From: Gracilibacillus timonensis
GTDB lineage: Bacteria > Bacillota > Bacilli > Bacillales > Amphibacillaceae
NCBI RefSeq assembly: GCF_900086715.1
Contig: NZ_FLKH01000011.1
Coordinates: 310,001 to 374,000 of the forward strand
Direction: 5' to 3'
Length of the DNA stretch: 64,000 nt
Below are positions 47,458 to 56,223 of the stretch, piece after piece. The stretch's first letter is position 1, and every line of letters starts with the position of its first letter. Under the pieces are notes generated by a model. It worked only from the letters and a program-made list of their open reading frames with translations. It did not search any database and had not been told where the DNA came from. A program made the position numbers and the translations under genes.

Positions 47458-47494
47458 AAGCAGATAACCTACCATTAACGCTCGTTATCTGCTT
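47458..47494. terminator. Two-way terminator between a methyltransferase and merR
   Basis: AAGCAGATAAC pairs perfectly with GTTATCTGCTT, with T/A runs outside. It overlaps the last codons of the minus-strand merR gene. Confidence 0.85.
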
Positions 47495-48227
47495 TTGTAA
47501 AGGATAAGGCTTGGTGTAAATAAGCGTACAAATCTGCTTCCAACCCTGTTTTTGCGGCAAGATCAGGATTATCGGCATAGAATTTTTCGGCTTGCTGTTG
47601 CAACTCATTGTTTTCAGGTAAGAAGCTATTCATCATGCTTTTCCACTTGGTGGCGATTTCGATCACGGATGGATCAGATGGAGGGTAGTGCTTCTCCTTT
47701 TTGTCTCTCAATCTGGTTAACAGCTTATAAAACGCCAATTGACTATGCTGTAAGGTAGTTTTATCCATGGTGTGAAAATGGTCCCGCATCCAGTCTAGCT
47801 GAGCTTGGTTGAAATACTTGGAACGATCAGCTCTCATGGCATCAAATAGCATGGTTAAACTTTGTAAAGAGATCATGTTATCTGGCGAGCTGGAAAACTC
47901 TTGCTGCACCTCTTCCAATTGTGTTAAAAGCTGCTGCTGGGCTTCCATATCTGCCTTTATTCGCTCGGTGTGCATAGCTAAAGTTTCTCTAACAGTGGAG
48001 GGAGCCTGTTGTTCTTGGAGCTGTTTGACTTCTTCTAGAGAAAACCCCATTTGCTTTAACGAAAGAATTTCCATCAATGTCTGCAGATCTTTCAGCGAAT
48101 ATCGGCGGTGTCCTGCCTCAGTGTACAGGGAAGGGCTTAGCAAATTAATTTGATCGTAATATCGTAACGTTCTAATCGATAATCCTGTTATCTCGGCAAT
48201 TTCTCCGATTTTCCAATATTTATCCAT
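47475..48227 (-). CDS. MerR-family regulator coupled to an Hsp33 gene
   Basis: 250 residues. The HTH reads WKIGEIAEITGLSIRTLRYYDQ, the wing GHRRYSLKDL, then a dimer helix and a helical C-terminal domain with no obvious metal cysteines. The start overlaps the end of the hslO gene by 8 bp, so both come from the promoter at 49124-49154, which has the MerR-type 19-bp spacer. Confidence 0.88.
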   Translation of the reverse strand: MDKYWKIGEIAEITGLSIRTLRYYDQINLLSPSLYTEAGHRRYSLKDLQTLMEILSLKQMGFSLEEVKQLQEQQAPSTVRETLAMHTERIKADMEAQQQLLTQLEEVQQEFSSSPDNMISLQSLTMLFDAMRADRSKYFNQAQLDWMRDHFHTMDKTTLQHSQLAFYKLLTRLRDKKEKHYPPSDPSVIEIATKWKSMMNSFLPENNELQQQAEKFYADNPDLAAKTGLEADLYAYLHQALSFTKADNER

Positions 48228-49089
48228 TTACGTCCTCCTGTAGATAGGTTCTCAACTCTTCCGTGGTGAACAAGTAAGTTTTACCACATATATTGCATGA
48301 TGCTGGCATTGGTTGTCCCGATTGTATCTGATTTTCTATTTCGCCTTTATTCATGGCATGTAACAAACCAAAAAACATTTCTTTCGAGCAGTCACAGAAA
48401 AATTGGACCTCATCATAACCTATTATAGAGGATTCGCCAAAATATTTCCTTAATGTAGCTGCCAACTCGGTTTCCGTCACATTAGATAGCTTACTTAACA
48501 CAGAGGTTAGCATATCAAAAGCTTCCCCTACATACATTAATAGCTCTTTAGAGGCCTGTGGAAGCAATTGGGCGTATAAACCGTAGCTATTAGCGATCGC
48601 ATTCTTTTTTGTCCAGTCGATGTGTGTCTTGAACAACGTATCCGTCTGCTCACTTTGTTGGAAATAATGAGAGAAATCTTTGTCAATATCCTGATAAGGC
48701 ATATCGGTGATCCCGGTAAATTGGTTCATGTTAGAACTTTTTATCATTCTGATCGATCCCTTTTGACCAATTAGCTGTTTAACAGAGGCTGGCTCTTGTG
48801 CTAGTAAATGATCATTAGCATAACCACGCAGATTACCCTGGGCGTCTACATCGATATGCATCTTGTTTTTCGGCTGGCTCATAAGCAGGGTCGTGCTCAA
48901 TCGTTGCTTCTCCTTAAGTGTAGCAGATAACAGGCTGACAACAGAAAGAGAGTTAGCTAGCGTCGCTTTGATAACGTGGTTAGCCTCTTGGTGTATCGGA
49001 ATGATTTCATTGAGTAATCCTGTGTTATTCGTCAAGTAGAGGCGGACTTGCTTGTCGAAAATCAATGTTTTGATGATGGAAGTGGACAT
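48220..49089 (-). CDS. hslO: Hsp33-family redox chaperone
   Basis: 289 residues. The substrate-binding domain holds the family core (NSLSVVSLLSATLKEKQRLST, QGNLRGYAND). The C-terminal redox switch has FFCDCSKEMF and, 30 residues on, CNICGKTY: the CxC...CxxC zinc site that opens on oxidation. Hsp33 keeps unfolded proteins soluble under oxidative and heat stress. Here it is the first gene of an operon with a MerR regulator. It is probably a second, inducible paralogue, since the usual hslO context (near cysK/ftsH in Bacillus) is absent. Confidence 0.9.
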   Translation of the reverse strand: MSTSIIKTLIFDKQVRLYLTNNTGLLNEIIPIHQEANHVIKATLANSLSVVSLLSATLKEKQRLSTTLLMSQPKNKMHIDVDAQGNLRGYANDHLLAQEPASVKQLIGQKGSIRMIKSSNMNQFTGITDMPYQDIDKDFSHYFQQSEQTDTLFKTHIDWTKKNAIANSYGLYAQLLPQASKELLMYVGEAFDMLTSVLSKLSNVTETELAATLRKYFGESSIIGYDEVQFFCDCSKEMFFGLLHAMNKGEIENQIQSGQPMPASCNICGKTYLFTTEELRTYLQEDVNG

Positions 49090-49123
49090 CTATATTCTCT
49101 CCTTATGTGATCCTTGTATGGTT

Positions 49124-49154
49124 AGTATAAATCATGACGTGACGTAAGGTTCAA
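49124..49154 (-). promoter_or_regulatory. MerR-type promoter of the hslO-merR operon
   Basis: On the minus strand: TTGAAC (-35), 19-bp spacer, TATACT (-10). The spacer contains ACGT-C-ACGT, a dyad much like that at 22135-22153. Confidence 0.75.
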
Positions 49155-49282
49155 GAGAGAATCATATGTATCGTGAGGATTTCAAGTGATGGAATCGAGG
49201 TAAAATGTAATTATGATTTTCTTTTTGTGATAACATATAAGTACATGCTTTAGAATACTGCAAAAAGATAAGAGGGATACAT

Positions 49283-50116
49283 ATGTTTACTTATTTAATA
49301 GATCAATTGCAACTACCTGAAAGATTCACACCTTCCGAAAAAATGTTTTGGCAAGATTCGCATATCTCCACATACTTGTTAGAGGCACATCTGGATCCAG
49401 GTCATGAAGGTGCGAGCAGAACGGCTGATTTTATCGATCAATCGGTGGCGTTTATCACTCAGACAGCAGCTCAAGCAGAAACGGAGACCATCATTGATTT
49501 TGGCTGTGGACCAGGGTTATATTGTGAACGATTAGCTGAGGCGGGCTATCAAGTAACCGGGATTGACTTTTCGGAGAGATCCATTCAGCATGCCAAAGCA
49601 TCTGCACTGGAAAAGGGGCTGAATATTACCTATCGTTATGACAATTATTTGACGGCAACCGTTGATCGACAATATGATTTAGCGACACTGATTTACTGTG
49701 ATTATGGGGCGCTTAGTCCAGGTGACCGCAAGCAATTATTGCGCCGTATTTGGAACAGCCTGCAAAAGGGTGGAAGACTACTTTTCGATGTATTTACTAT
49801 AGCTAAATATCAACAGTTTATCGAAGGAAAAGACTGGATGGTCCATGAAGGCGGTTTTTGGTCTCCGCAGACACATGTGAAATTGACGCAAAATGTAAAA
49901 TACGATGAGGATGTTTCACTGGAACAGACCACCATTATCACCAATGAAACAGTTGAAAGCTATTACATTTGGCATCAATATTTCGCAAAAACATGGGTTA
50001 TACAGGAAATAGAGGATGCAGGTTTCACACTGATAGATGTTTATAATGATGTAACGGGTGCACCGTATCAAGCGGGGAATGAAACACTCGCCTTGTTGGT
50101 AGAAAAAGATGGATAG
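49283..50116 (+). CDS. Class I SAM-dependent methyltransferase
   Basis: 277 residues; AAGAGGGA before ATG. The SAM motif is IIDFGCGPGLYCERLAEAGY, then TGIDFSERSI and IYCDYGAL. The C-terminal half is beta-rich, like small-molecule methyltransferases. Substrate unknown. It diverges from the hslO-merR operon. Confidence 0.85.
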   Translation: MFTYLIDQLQLPERFTPSEKMFWQDSHISTYLLEAHLDPGHEGASRTADFIDQSVAFITQTAAQAETETIIDFGCGPGLYCERLAEAGYQVTGIDFSERSIQHAKASALEKGLNITYRYDNYLTATVDRQYDLATLIYCDYGALSPGDRKQLLRRIWNSLQKGGRLLFDVFTIAKYQQFIEGKDWMVHEGGFWSPQTHVKLTQNVKYDEDVSLEQTTIITNETVESYYIWHQYFAKTWVIQEIEDAGFTLIDVYNDVTGAPYQAGNETLALLVEKDG

Positions 50117-50273
50117 TACGAAGCTCACTCTTTTTCATCATCCGTTAACATTCGACTGGCATTACATCATCGAATTCTTAACCTAACAAAATAACAACAA
50201 AAGCTAACATGAAGCTATTTCAATGGATATCGTTTTCTTTTAAAATAAGAACCAAAAGGAGGTATTAACTAGA

Positions 50274-51785
50274 ATGAACAAACCAAACATTTTACTAATC
50301 ACTAGTGATCAGCAGCATTGGGACACATTGGGGGCATTTAATAAAGAGATATCGACGCCAAATCTGGACCGGCTGGTGAAGGAAGGAACGACGTTTGATC
50401 GAGCTTACTGCCCGAACCCTACTTGTACGCCTACACGAGCATCGATTTTAACAGGACAGTACCCTAGCCAGCACGGGGCATGGACACTCGGAACTAAATT
50501 GCAGGAAGATGCCCATACCTTGAATGATGATTTGAAAGAGGTAGGCTATCAAACATCGTTAATTGGTAAAGCTCATTTCCAGCCATTACATAGTACGGAA
50601 ACATACCCTTCTTTGGAGTCTTATCCGATTCTTCAAGACCTTGATTTTTGGAAAGGGTTTCATGGGCCGTTTTATGGTTTTGATCATGTGGAGCTGGCGA
50701 GGAATCATACCAATGAGCAGCATGTTGGTCAACATTACGCGAATTGGTTAGAGGAGAAAGGCTGCACGAACTGGAAGGATTACTTTGCGCCGCCAACTGG
50801 AAATATGGATCCGGATACTCGGCACACATGGGATATACCGGAGGAATTTCATTATGACAAATGGATTGTGGAAGAAACGAATAAAAGACTGGAAATCTAT
50901 AAGGAGCAGGAGGAACCTTTTTTTCTCTGGTCCAGCTTTTTCGATCCGCATCCACCGTATTTAGTCCCAAAACCGTGGGATACGATGTATAATCCAGATG
51001 ATTTGACGATACCAGAAATGGTGCCAGGCGAACATGATCAAAATCCACCTCACTTTGGGCAGACACAAGAGGAAAATCCGGATTTTTCACACTTACAGGA
51101 AACAGGAAAGGCGATTCATGGTTATCTTTCTCACCGGAATATTTCGGAGTATGATCGCAAACAATTGGTTGCCACGTATTATGGCATGATCAGCTTAATG
51201 GATAAATATATCGGGAAAATACTAGATAAGTTAGATGAACTTGGTTTAGCCGACAATACGCTGATTGTATTTACCACCGATCATGGCCATTTCTTCGGTC
51301 AGCATGGACTGCAATACAAAGGTGGCTTCCATTACGAAGATTTAATCAAGCTTCCCTTTGTTGTAAGGTATCCCAATCATGTGCCAGCAGGTGCAACATC
51401 TTCGTCCATTCAATCATTAGTGGATCTGGCACCGACTTTTCTCTCTTTTGCGGATGCGGATATTCCCATTCACATGACTGGCGTGGATCAGAAAGAAGTC
51501 TGGCAGGGCGATCAAAACAGGGCTCGAGATCATGCCATTTGTGAGTTTCGCCATGAACCGACCACGATTCACCAAAAAACATTGATCACGGAGAGATACA
51601 AAATGACGGTGTATTATCAGCAAACGTATGGGGAAATATTTGATCTGCAAGAAGATCCGTTGGAGTTAAATAATCTATGGGATAGTAAGGCGCATCAAGA
51701 ATTGAAACAGCAGTTGCTCATGCAGTATATTTGGGCAGAATTAGGCAAGGAACCACTAGCAATGCCACGTGTGTCGCATGCTTAG
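50274..51785 (+). CDS. Cys-type sulfatase (arylsulfatase/phosphonate hydrolase superfamily)
   Basis: 503 residues; AAAAGGAGG before ATG. The formylglycine motif is CTPTRASILTG (Cys in C-x-P-x-R). Metal ligands are suggested by ITSDQQ near the start and FTTDHGHFFGQHG. LIGKAHF and SFFDPHPPY fit active-site loops. There is no signal peptide, so it acts in the cytosol on an imported substrate. It needs conversion of Cys to formylglycine; no maturase gene is in the window. Substrate unknown: sulfate ester or phosphonate monoester. Confidence 0.88.
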   Translation: MNKPNILLITSDQQHWDTLGAFNKEISTPNLDRLVKEGTTFDRAYCPNPTCTPTRASILTGQYPSQHGAWTLGTKLQEDAHTLNDDLKEVGYQTSLIGKAHFQPLHSTETYPSLESYPILQDLDFWKGFHGPFYGFDHVELARNHTNEQHVGQHYANWLEEKGCTNWKDYFAPPTGNMDPDTRHTWDIPEEFHYDKWIVEETNKRLEIYKEQEEPFFLWSSFFDPHPPYLVPKPWDTMYNPDDLTIPEMVPGEHDQNPPHFGQTQEENPDFSHLQETGKAIHGYLSHRNISEYDRKQLVATYYGMISLMDKYIGKILDKLDELGLADNTLIVFTTDHGHFFGQHGLQYKGGFHYEDLIKLPFVVRYPNHVPAGATSSSIQSLVDLAPTFLSFADADIPIHMTGVDQKEVWQGDQNRARDHAICEFRHEPTTIHQKTLITERYKMTVYYQQTYGEIFDLQEDPLELNNLWDSKAHQELKQQLLMQYIWAELGKEPLAMPRVSHA

Positions 51786-51794
51786 TAAATAAAT

Positions 51795-51833
51795 CCCAAG
51801 CACCAGTGTTGTTATCAACGACTGGTGCTTGGG
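51795..51833. terminator. Two-way terminator between sulfatase and DUF308 genes
   Basis: CCCAAGCACCAGT pairs perfectly with ACTGGTGCTTGGG. It overlaps the end of the minus-strand gene. Confidence 0.85.
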
Positions 51834-52357
51834 TTATTATGAGTTTGCCTATTCTGAAAATGGCCGACAACCTCCGAGATTCCAATACAGGCAAGGATCA
51901 CGCCAAAGGTTTGGAATAGTACCAAGGTGCTTTTGAAGGGATCAAATACGAGCACTGCCCCTCCAATGATGAGCAGGATACAAAAAATAATCCAACCCGT
52001 ACTTTTCATGTTCAGGGCGACGATCAATTGCATCAGACCATTGATGATAATCGCCAAGCCTAATAAGAATGGTAAGATGGAGAAAATATTTGGCGCAAAA
52101 TAAAGGAAAACAGCAGCTAATAATATTAAAATAATACCACCTGCCAACCCCATTCCATACGTACCAATTTGTTGTTTTATTTTGTGGTCTTGGTAGATCT
52201 TTATAATACCTAACAAGGCTAAATACCCTGCGATGATATAACCGATAAAGCGAAGAAAACCCTCTGGATTGATAATAATGGCGGCGCCAATTAATATAAA
52301 AATAACCGCACGGAGCAGCGCATGGCGCCGAAAGTTTTCTTTAAAGTTTTTGAACAT
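51815..52357 (-). CDS. DUF308 (HdeD-like) membrane protein
   Basis: 180 residues with six closely spaced hydrophobic segments arranged as two similar halves, as in HdeD/DUF308 proteins. The N-terminus is basic (FKNFKENFRRHALLRA). HdeD is linked to acid resistance in E. coli; the role in Firmicutes is unknown. It is a single-gene unit, GGAGGGAATC before ATG. Confidence 0.82.
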   Translation of the reverse strand: MFKNFKENFRRHALLRAVIFILIGAAIIINPEGFLRFIGYIIAGYLALLGIIKIYQDHKIKQQIGTYGMGLAGGIILILLAAVFLYFAPNIFSILPFLLGLAIIINGLMQLIVALNMKSTGWIIFCILLIIGGAVLVFDPFKSTLVLFQTFGVILACIGISEVVGHFQNRQTHNNPSTSR

Positions 52358-52530
52358 TCAAGATTCCCTCCTGTCGCACGCATTTTGTTCCGTTGATAGT
52401 GAAGAAATGAGTGGTTACGTGTCTATCCATTATTTACCCTGAATTTTGTAGATTAATCTTCTTTTGTATGCTGAGCCTATGGTACGATAAAAGATATACA
52501 GCTATTATCATACGGAGGAGATAATATAGA

Positions 52531-53052
52531 ATGAAAAAAAACTTAGAAAAAAGGTTAGTATATTTGTATTCGGGTGAATTAGCGGCAGCCATCCTCTTTG
52601 CTTTTTTGAGTTATTTAGTACAGAGTAATTATCCGAGCTTACAATTATATTTTTTGATCTCTTTTTGGTGTTCTTTCCTTTTATTGGAGATGATACTACT
52701 TCAAGGTGTTTATTACTGGTATGCTAAATTAAAACGATATAGATTAGAGGGTAATTTCAACACTTCTCTCAAAACCGTCCAAATATTAGAAAAGGCAAGA
52801 ATCTTCAATATCGTAGTCTTTATTACTGCGTTATCTGCGTTCATAATAGATATTTATAGGTGGTTTTCTCATTTACCAATAAGTGGGTTGATGTGGTCTG
52901 GGTTTATCTTGCTATTTGCTGTTTTAGAATTTATTAATTATTTTTATCGCCAATTGAGTTATGGTAACAAAGCGGACCTGCAATTTTTACGAAAAACCAA
53001 GAAGTTAAAACAATCTTGCTTAAATAAGGATCTTGATCGTTTATTGCGTTAA
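52531..53052 (+). CDS. Hypothetical four-helix membrane protein
   Basis: 173 residues; ACGGAGGAG before ATG. Hydrophobic segments at about 12-32, 38-60, 92-110 and 118-138 are separated by a long basic loop. The C-terminal tail is rich in Lys. No family was recognised. It stands alone. Confidence 0.7.
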   Translation: MKKNLEKRLVYLYSGELAAAILFAFLSYLVQSNYPSLQLYFLISFWCSFLLLEMILLQGVYYWYAKLKRYRLEGNFNTSLKTVQILEKARIFNIVVFITALSAFIIDIYRWFSHLPISGLMWSGFILLFAVLEFINYFYRQLSYGNKADLQFLRKTKKLKQSCLNKDLDRLLR

Positions 53053-53242
53053 TTGTTTATTTAATTATTTTTCTAGCAAAACGATCGAATATATAATGAC
53101 TTAATTATTGGAAAAATTATAACCTCATCCATTAATTATATTTACATTAGGTTATAATGGAGATGAAAAGAGGTGTTAGGTTTGGCTTCTATTTGAAAGA
53201 AACAAAATGAAGTACGAATTATAAATGAAAACGAGGTGTATC

Positions 53243-53596
53243 ATGAAAAAACATCGTATCTATGCTATGAGCTTTGCCAGTGTCTACCCGCATTATGTGA
53301 CAAAAGCGGAGAAAAAAGGACGTACCAAAGCAGAAGTGGATGAGATTATTCACTGGTTGACGGGATATAGTCAAGCAGAGTTGGAAGCAATATTGGAAAA
53401 CGAGAAAGATTTTGACACGTTTTTTGCGGAAGCTCCACAAATGAACCCTGCACGGACCATGGTCAAAGGTGTGATCTGCGGTGTGCGGGTGGAAGACATA
53501 GAAGAAGCCCTTATGCAGGAAATTCGCTATCTGGATAAACTTATCGATGAGCTAGCCAAAGGAAAAGCGATGGAAAAGATTTTGCGGAAGGCATAA
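53243..53596 (+). CDS. DUF2200-family protein
   Basis: 117 residues from ATG 53243 (ACGAGGTG upstream); ATG 53225 is in frame but has no ribosome site. Conserved features: [22 protein letters not shown], then [16 protein letters not shown], and [32 protein letters not shown]. The family is small, cytosolic and of unknown function. Confidence 0.82.
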   Translation: MKKHRIYAMSFASVYPHYVTKAEKKGRTKAEVDEIIHWLTGYSQAELEAILENEKDFDTFFAEAPQMNPARTMVKGVICGVRVEDIEEALMQEIRYLDKLIDELAKGKAMEKILRKA

Positions 53597-53643
53597 AGAG
53601 TTCCCCAGGCATGCCATCATGCAAGCCAAGGGAAGGAACACTT

Positions 53644-53808
53644 CTACATATCGTGGGAGGCGTTCTTTTTTTGTCGGGAATGGTTTTTATTTTTCACTTT
53701 ATGGGAGCCTGCCATTGGCTCGCCGTAGGGTTGTTGAACACTGTTTGGCAAGTCTGGCTGTTCTTGTTGCTTTGGTCCTTTGCGATTCTTATGCTTAGAC
53801 ATCTTCAT
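53644..53808 (-). CDS. sspP: Small acid-soluble spore protein P
   Basis: 54 residues from ATG 53808, with GGAGGAGG directly upstream on the minus strand. The C-terminus reads [19 protein letters not shown], matching SspP of Bacillus (NRNHTRQKHNTSHDM from memory). It is basic, with Gln/Pro-rich centre and no hydrophobic segment. SspP is made in the forespore under sigma G. The opposite-strand frame over this gene (53611-53937) is a shadow. It marks the host as a spore former. Confidence 0.85.
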   Translation of the reverse strand: MKMSKHKNRKGPKQQEQPDLPNSVQQPYGEPMAGSHKVKNKNHSRQKKNASHDM

Positions 53809-53826
53809 ACCTCCTCCGTTTGCTGT

Positions 53827-54069
53827 TTAGGGTGTTTTGGCATAGTTTATAAAGGCATTTTCATCTTCAATCAAGCCGCAAACGCCACACTGTATTCTCC
53901 TGTCCGGTCCATTATAAGCAAGGTGGAAAACCTCTAATGGTTCATCTTGATAATCATGGACGACAGCGCCCGTATTTGCATCTAATTTTACTGATCTAAC
54001 CACTTGTTCGATGACATTAAAGCGGGATTTGTTCGTTTTACACTTGGGACAAAGGTAAGGTTGACTCAC
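53827..54069 (-). CDS. Small zinc-ribbon protein, unknown
   Basis: 80 residues from GTG 54069, which has GGAGGTGG at the right distance; a TTG at 54084 overlaps that ribosome site. Two Cys pairs, CPKC near the start and CGVC near the end, are 45-50 residues apart and likely bind one zinc. Between them lie mixed beta strands. No family was recognised. It lies just upstream of sspP on the same strand. Confidence 0.7.
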   Translation of the reverse strand: MSQPYLCPKCKTNKSRFNVIEQVVRSVKLDANTGAVVHDYQDEPLEVFHLAYNGPDRRIQCGVCGLIEDENAFINYAKTP

Positions 54070-54151
54070 ATAGACCACCTCCAATGGTTTTCACTTACCT
54101 TTATCTTTTCAAGTTTATGCTGAATTATACGAACGTTTTTCAACTTGGAGA

Positions 54152-54919
54152 TTATTTAACGCCAATAACACGTAATCTTTTATAATCTGCCACCCATTGA
54201 CCATCTTGATATAGAACTTCTCGCAAGCTTTGTTCGACTTGTTGAATAAGCTGTTCTTTTAGAGTATCTGGTTGCTCTGCTAAAATACTGCCAGCAAACA
54301 TCTCGATCCAATTGCGTAAGCCATCCTCTCCGGCTAAAGGGGTTGGCCGATCAAAATGATGGGCAAAAGTTACGGTGAACCCGACTTCCTCCATTAATGA
54401 GGTGTATTCACCAATGCTTGGGAAATACCAAGGGAATTGTTCTTGCGTATAAGGAATATCCATACGCTCTATTTGCTGAATAATGGCGTCCGTAATCAGC
54501 TGAACATTGCCCTTTCCGCCAAGTTCTGCTACCAACCTGCCGCCCGTATGCAGGCTGTTATAGATGGATTGAAGTGCTTGTCTAGGCTGTTTGATCCAGT
54601 GGAGTGTAGCATTAGAAAACACGGCATCGAAGGTATCGTGATATGCTAAAGTCAACATATCCTGGACTTCGAATGTAATATCTGGGTATTTATGTTGTGC
54701 TTGCTGGATCATATTTTGGGATTGGTCAATCCCTATGACATGGGCACCGCGTTGATGGAGTTGATTTGCTAAATCTCCCGTACCGCAGCCTGCATCAAGG
54801 ATTTTCTCTCCTTTCTTTGGTGCTAAAAGATCCATGACACTTTCCCCGTATTGTGATACAAAGGCATGATTTCCATCATATAAATCGGCATTCCAGTTAT
54901 CTTTTGTTGGACGTTTCAT
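54152..54919 (-). CDS. SAM-dependent methyltransferase (Tam-like)
   Basis: 255 residues; GAAGGAGG before ATG. SAM motif ILDAGCGTGDLANQL, then VIGIDQSQNMI and FSNATLHWI, the last typical of trans-aconitate methyltransferase-like enzymes. It is divergently transcribed from the LysR gene at 55040 with a perfect inverted repeat between, so LysR probably controls it. Confidence 0.85.
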   Translation of the reverse strand: MKRPTKDNWNADLYDGNHAFVSQYGESVMDLLAPKKGEKILDAGCGTGDLANQLHQRGAHVIGIDQSQNMIQQAQHKYPDITFEVQDMLTLAYHDTFDAVFSNATLHWIKQPRQALQSIYNSLHTGGRLVAELGGKGNVQLITDAIIQQIERMDIPYTQEQFPWYFPSIGEYTSLMEEVGFTVTFAHHFDRPTPLAGEDGLRNWIEMFAGSILAEQPDTLKEQLIQQVEQSLREVLYQDGQWVADYKRLRVIGVK

Positions 54920-54996
54920 ACGTATTCCTCCTTCGGTGGTGTTAATTGCATTATAGGGGATAAGTTATATAATTGAAATTAAAATAAATAGCATGT

Positions 54997-55019
54997 ATTA
55001 ATAACTATTCGTTATTAAT
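54997..55019. promoter_or_regulatory. Inverted repeat in the LysR/methyltransferase divergent region
   Basis: ATTAATAAC-TATTC-GTTATTAAT is a perfect 9-5-9 dyad with T-N11-A type spacing, as expected for a LysR-family site. Confidence 0.65.
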
Positions 55020-55039
55020 GTCAGATGGGGGAGTAGACA

Positions 55040-55906
55040 ATGAATATAAAATGGTTGAAAACCTTTCTTGTTGCGGCAAAATGGGAAAATTTCAGAAAAG
55101 CTTCCGAAGAATTATTTCTCACGCAGCCAGCTGTTACTAAACATATCAAACAGCTGGAAAGTCATCTGGATAGTAACTTGTTCGAACGGAGGGGAAAAAC
55201 AGTAACATTAACTCCGGCAGGCTATCAATTTCTTCCTGTTGCAAAAGAATGGCTCTCCAAATATGAACAAGGAATGGACCGTTTTGAGTCATGGAAGCAA
55301 GGATATCAGCGTAAATTAACAATTGCAGTTGCTCCACAGATTGCTTCGTCTTTTTTACCATCGTTATTAAGGACGTTTATTAAAGAAAACAGTGATATAG
55401 AAGTATTAATCCATGTAAGTAGCTCTTTCGAAATCGGAAATGAAATTGCGGTAGGGAAGGCAGATCTAGGTTTGAGCCGATTGCAGCCTTCACAAGTGAA
55501 TCTTAAGGTGGAGAAAATTCATGAAGAACCTGTTATCTTGGTAGGGCCCTGGGGTACACAAAACTGGAATGAACGGGAGGCGTTGTCTACTCACCGTCTC
55601 ATTACCTATAACCATCCTGATTATTGGGATTCGCTATTGCATGAAGTGAAAAATCATTACCCAAAAGTTCGAACCATGACGGTTAATCAGATGGAAGTGA
55701 CGAAAAAGTTTATTGCGCAGGCTTTAGGAGTTTCTTATCTACCTGTTTCCACGGTTAAAGAAGAGGTAATGAATCACACCTTATTAGAAATACCACCTGA
55801 GAGAGTGATGGCTCCCATGTCTGCTACTTATTTGCTTACAAGGATAGAGACTAGTGAGGTGAAGAGTTTTGTAGCTTTTTTCAAGGAGGCTTTATTGACC
55901 ATTTAA
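55040..55906 (+). CDS. LysR-family transcriptional regulator
   Basis: 288 residues; ATGGGGGAG before ATG. The N-terminal HTH reads FRKASEELFLTQPAVTKHIKQLESHLDSNLFERRGKTVTLT. A periplasmic-binding-like effector domain follows (LTIAVAPQIASSFLPSLL). It diverges from a methyltransferase gene and probably regulates it. The co-inducer is unknown. Confidence 0.9.
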   Translation: MNIKWLKTFLVAAKWENFRKASEELFLTQPAVTKHIKQLESHLDSNLFERRGKTVTLTPAGYQFLPVAKEWLSKYEQGMDRFESWKQGYQRKLTIAVAPQIASSFLPSLLRTFIKENSDIEVLIHVSSSFEIGNEIAVGKADLGLSRLQPSQVNLKVEKIHEEPVILVGPWGTQNWNEREALSTHRLITYNHPDYWDSLLHEVKNHYPKVRTMTVNQMEVTKKFIAQALGVSYLPVSTVKEEVMNHTLLEIPPERVMAPMSATYLLTRIETSEVKSFVAFFKEALLTI

Positions 55907-56223
55907 AGCTTTTGTTTAAATAAGTTATGTTAAATCAAAGAACCTAGATATATAGGTTATTGCATGCAATAATGCTGGAAGAAGTGACATTTTACTTAAC
56001 AAGACAAGTGTTATTGATCATTCAATCGTTAAAACAATGGATAATCAATTTCAGCAGTACATTCTTCATAAAATTAGTACATATTTTATCGTAGCTATTC
56101 CTACTAAAAACCAACTTATATATATGCCAGAGTGGTTCTTTGTCTAATAATTATGTTTTAATGAAAGTGGGAAATAATCGAAATATTATAAAGAACTACC
56201 TTTAACAAAAAGGAGCAGCCAAA
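55907..56223. other. 317-bp gap before the heparinase-like gene
   Basis: AT-rich, with a short palindrome (ATTGCATGCAAT, near 55960) and no ORF with a ribosome site. A promoter for the heparinase-like gene is expected but could not be placed. Confidence 0.4.

Noticed and set aside
53611-53937. 108-codon plus-strand frame with hydrophobic stretches
   Set aside because: It lies opposite sspP and the zinc-ribbon gene, both of which have strong ribosome sites and recognisable features; the hydrophobic pattern is a shadow.
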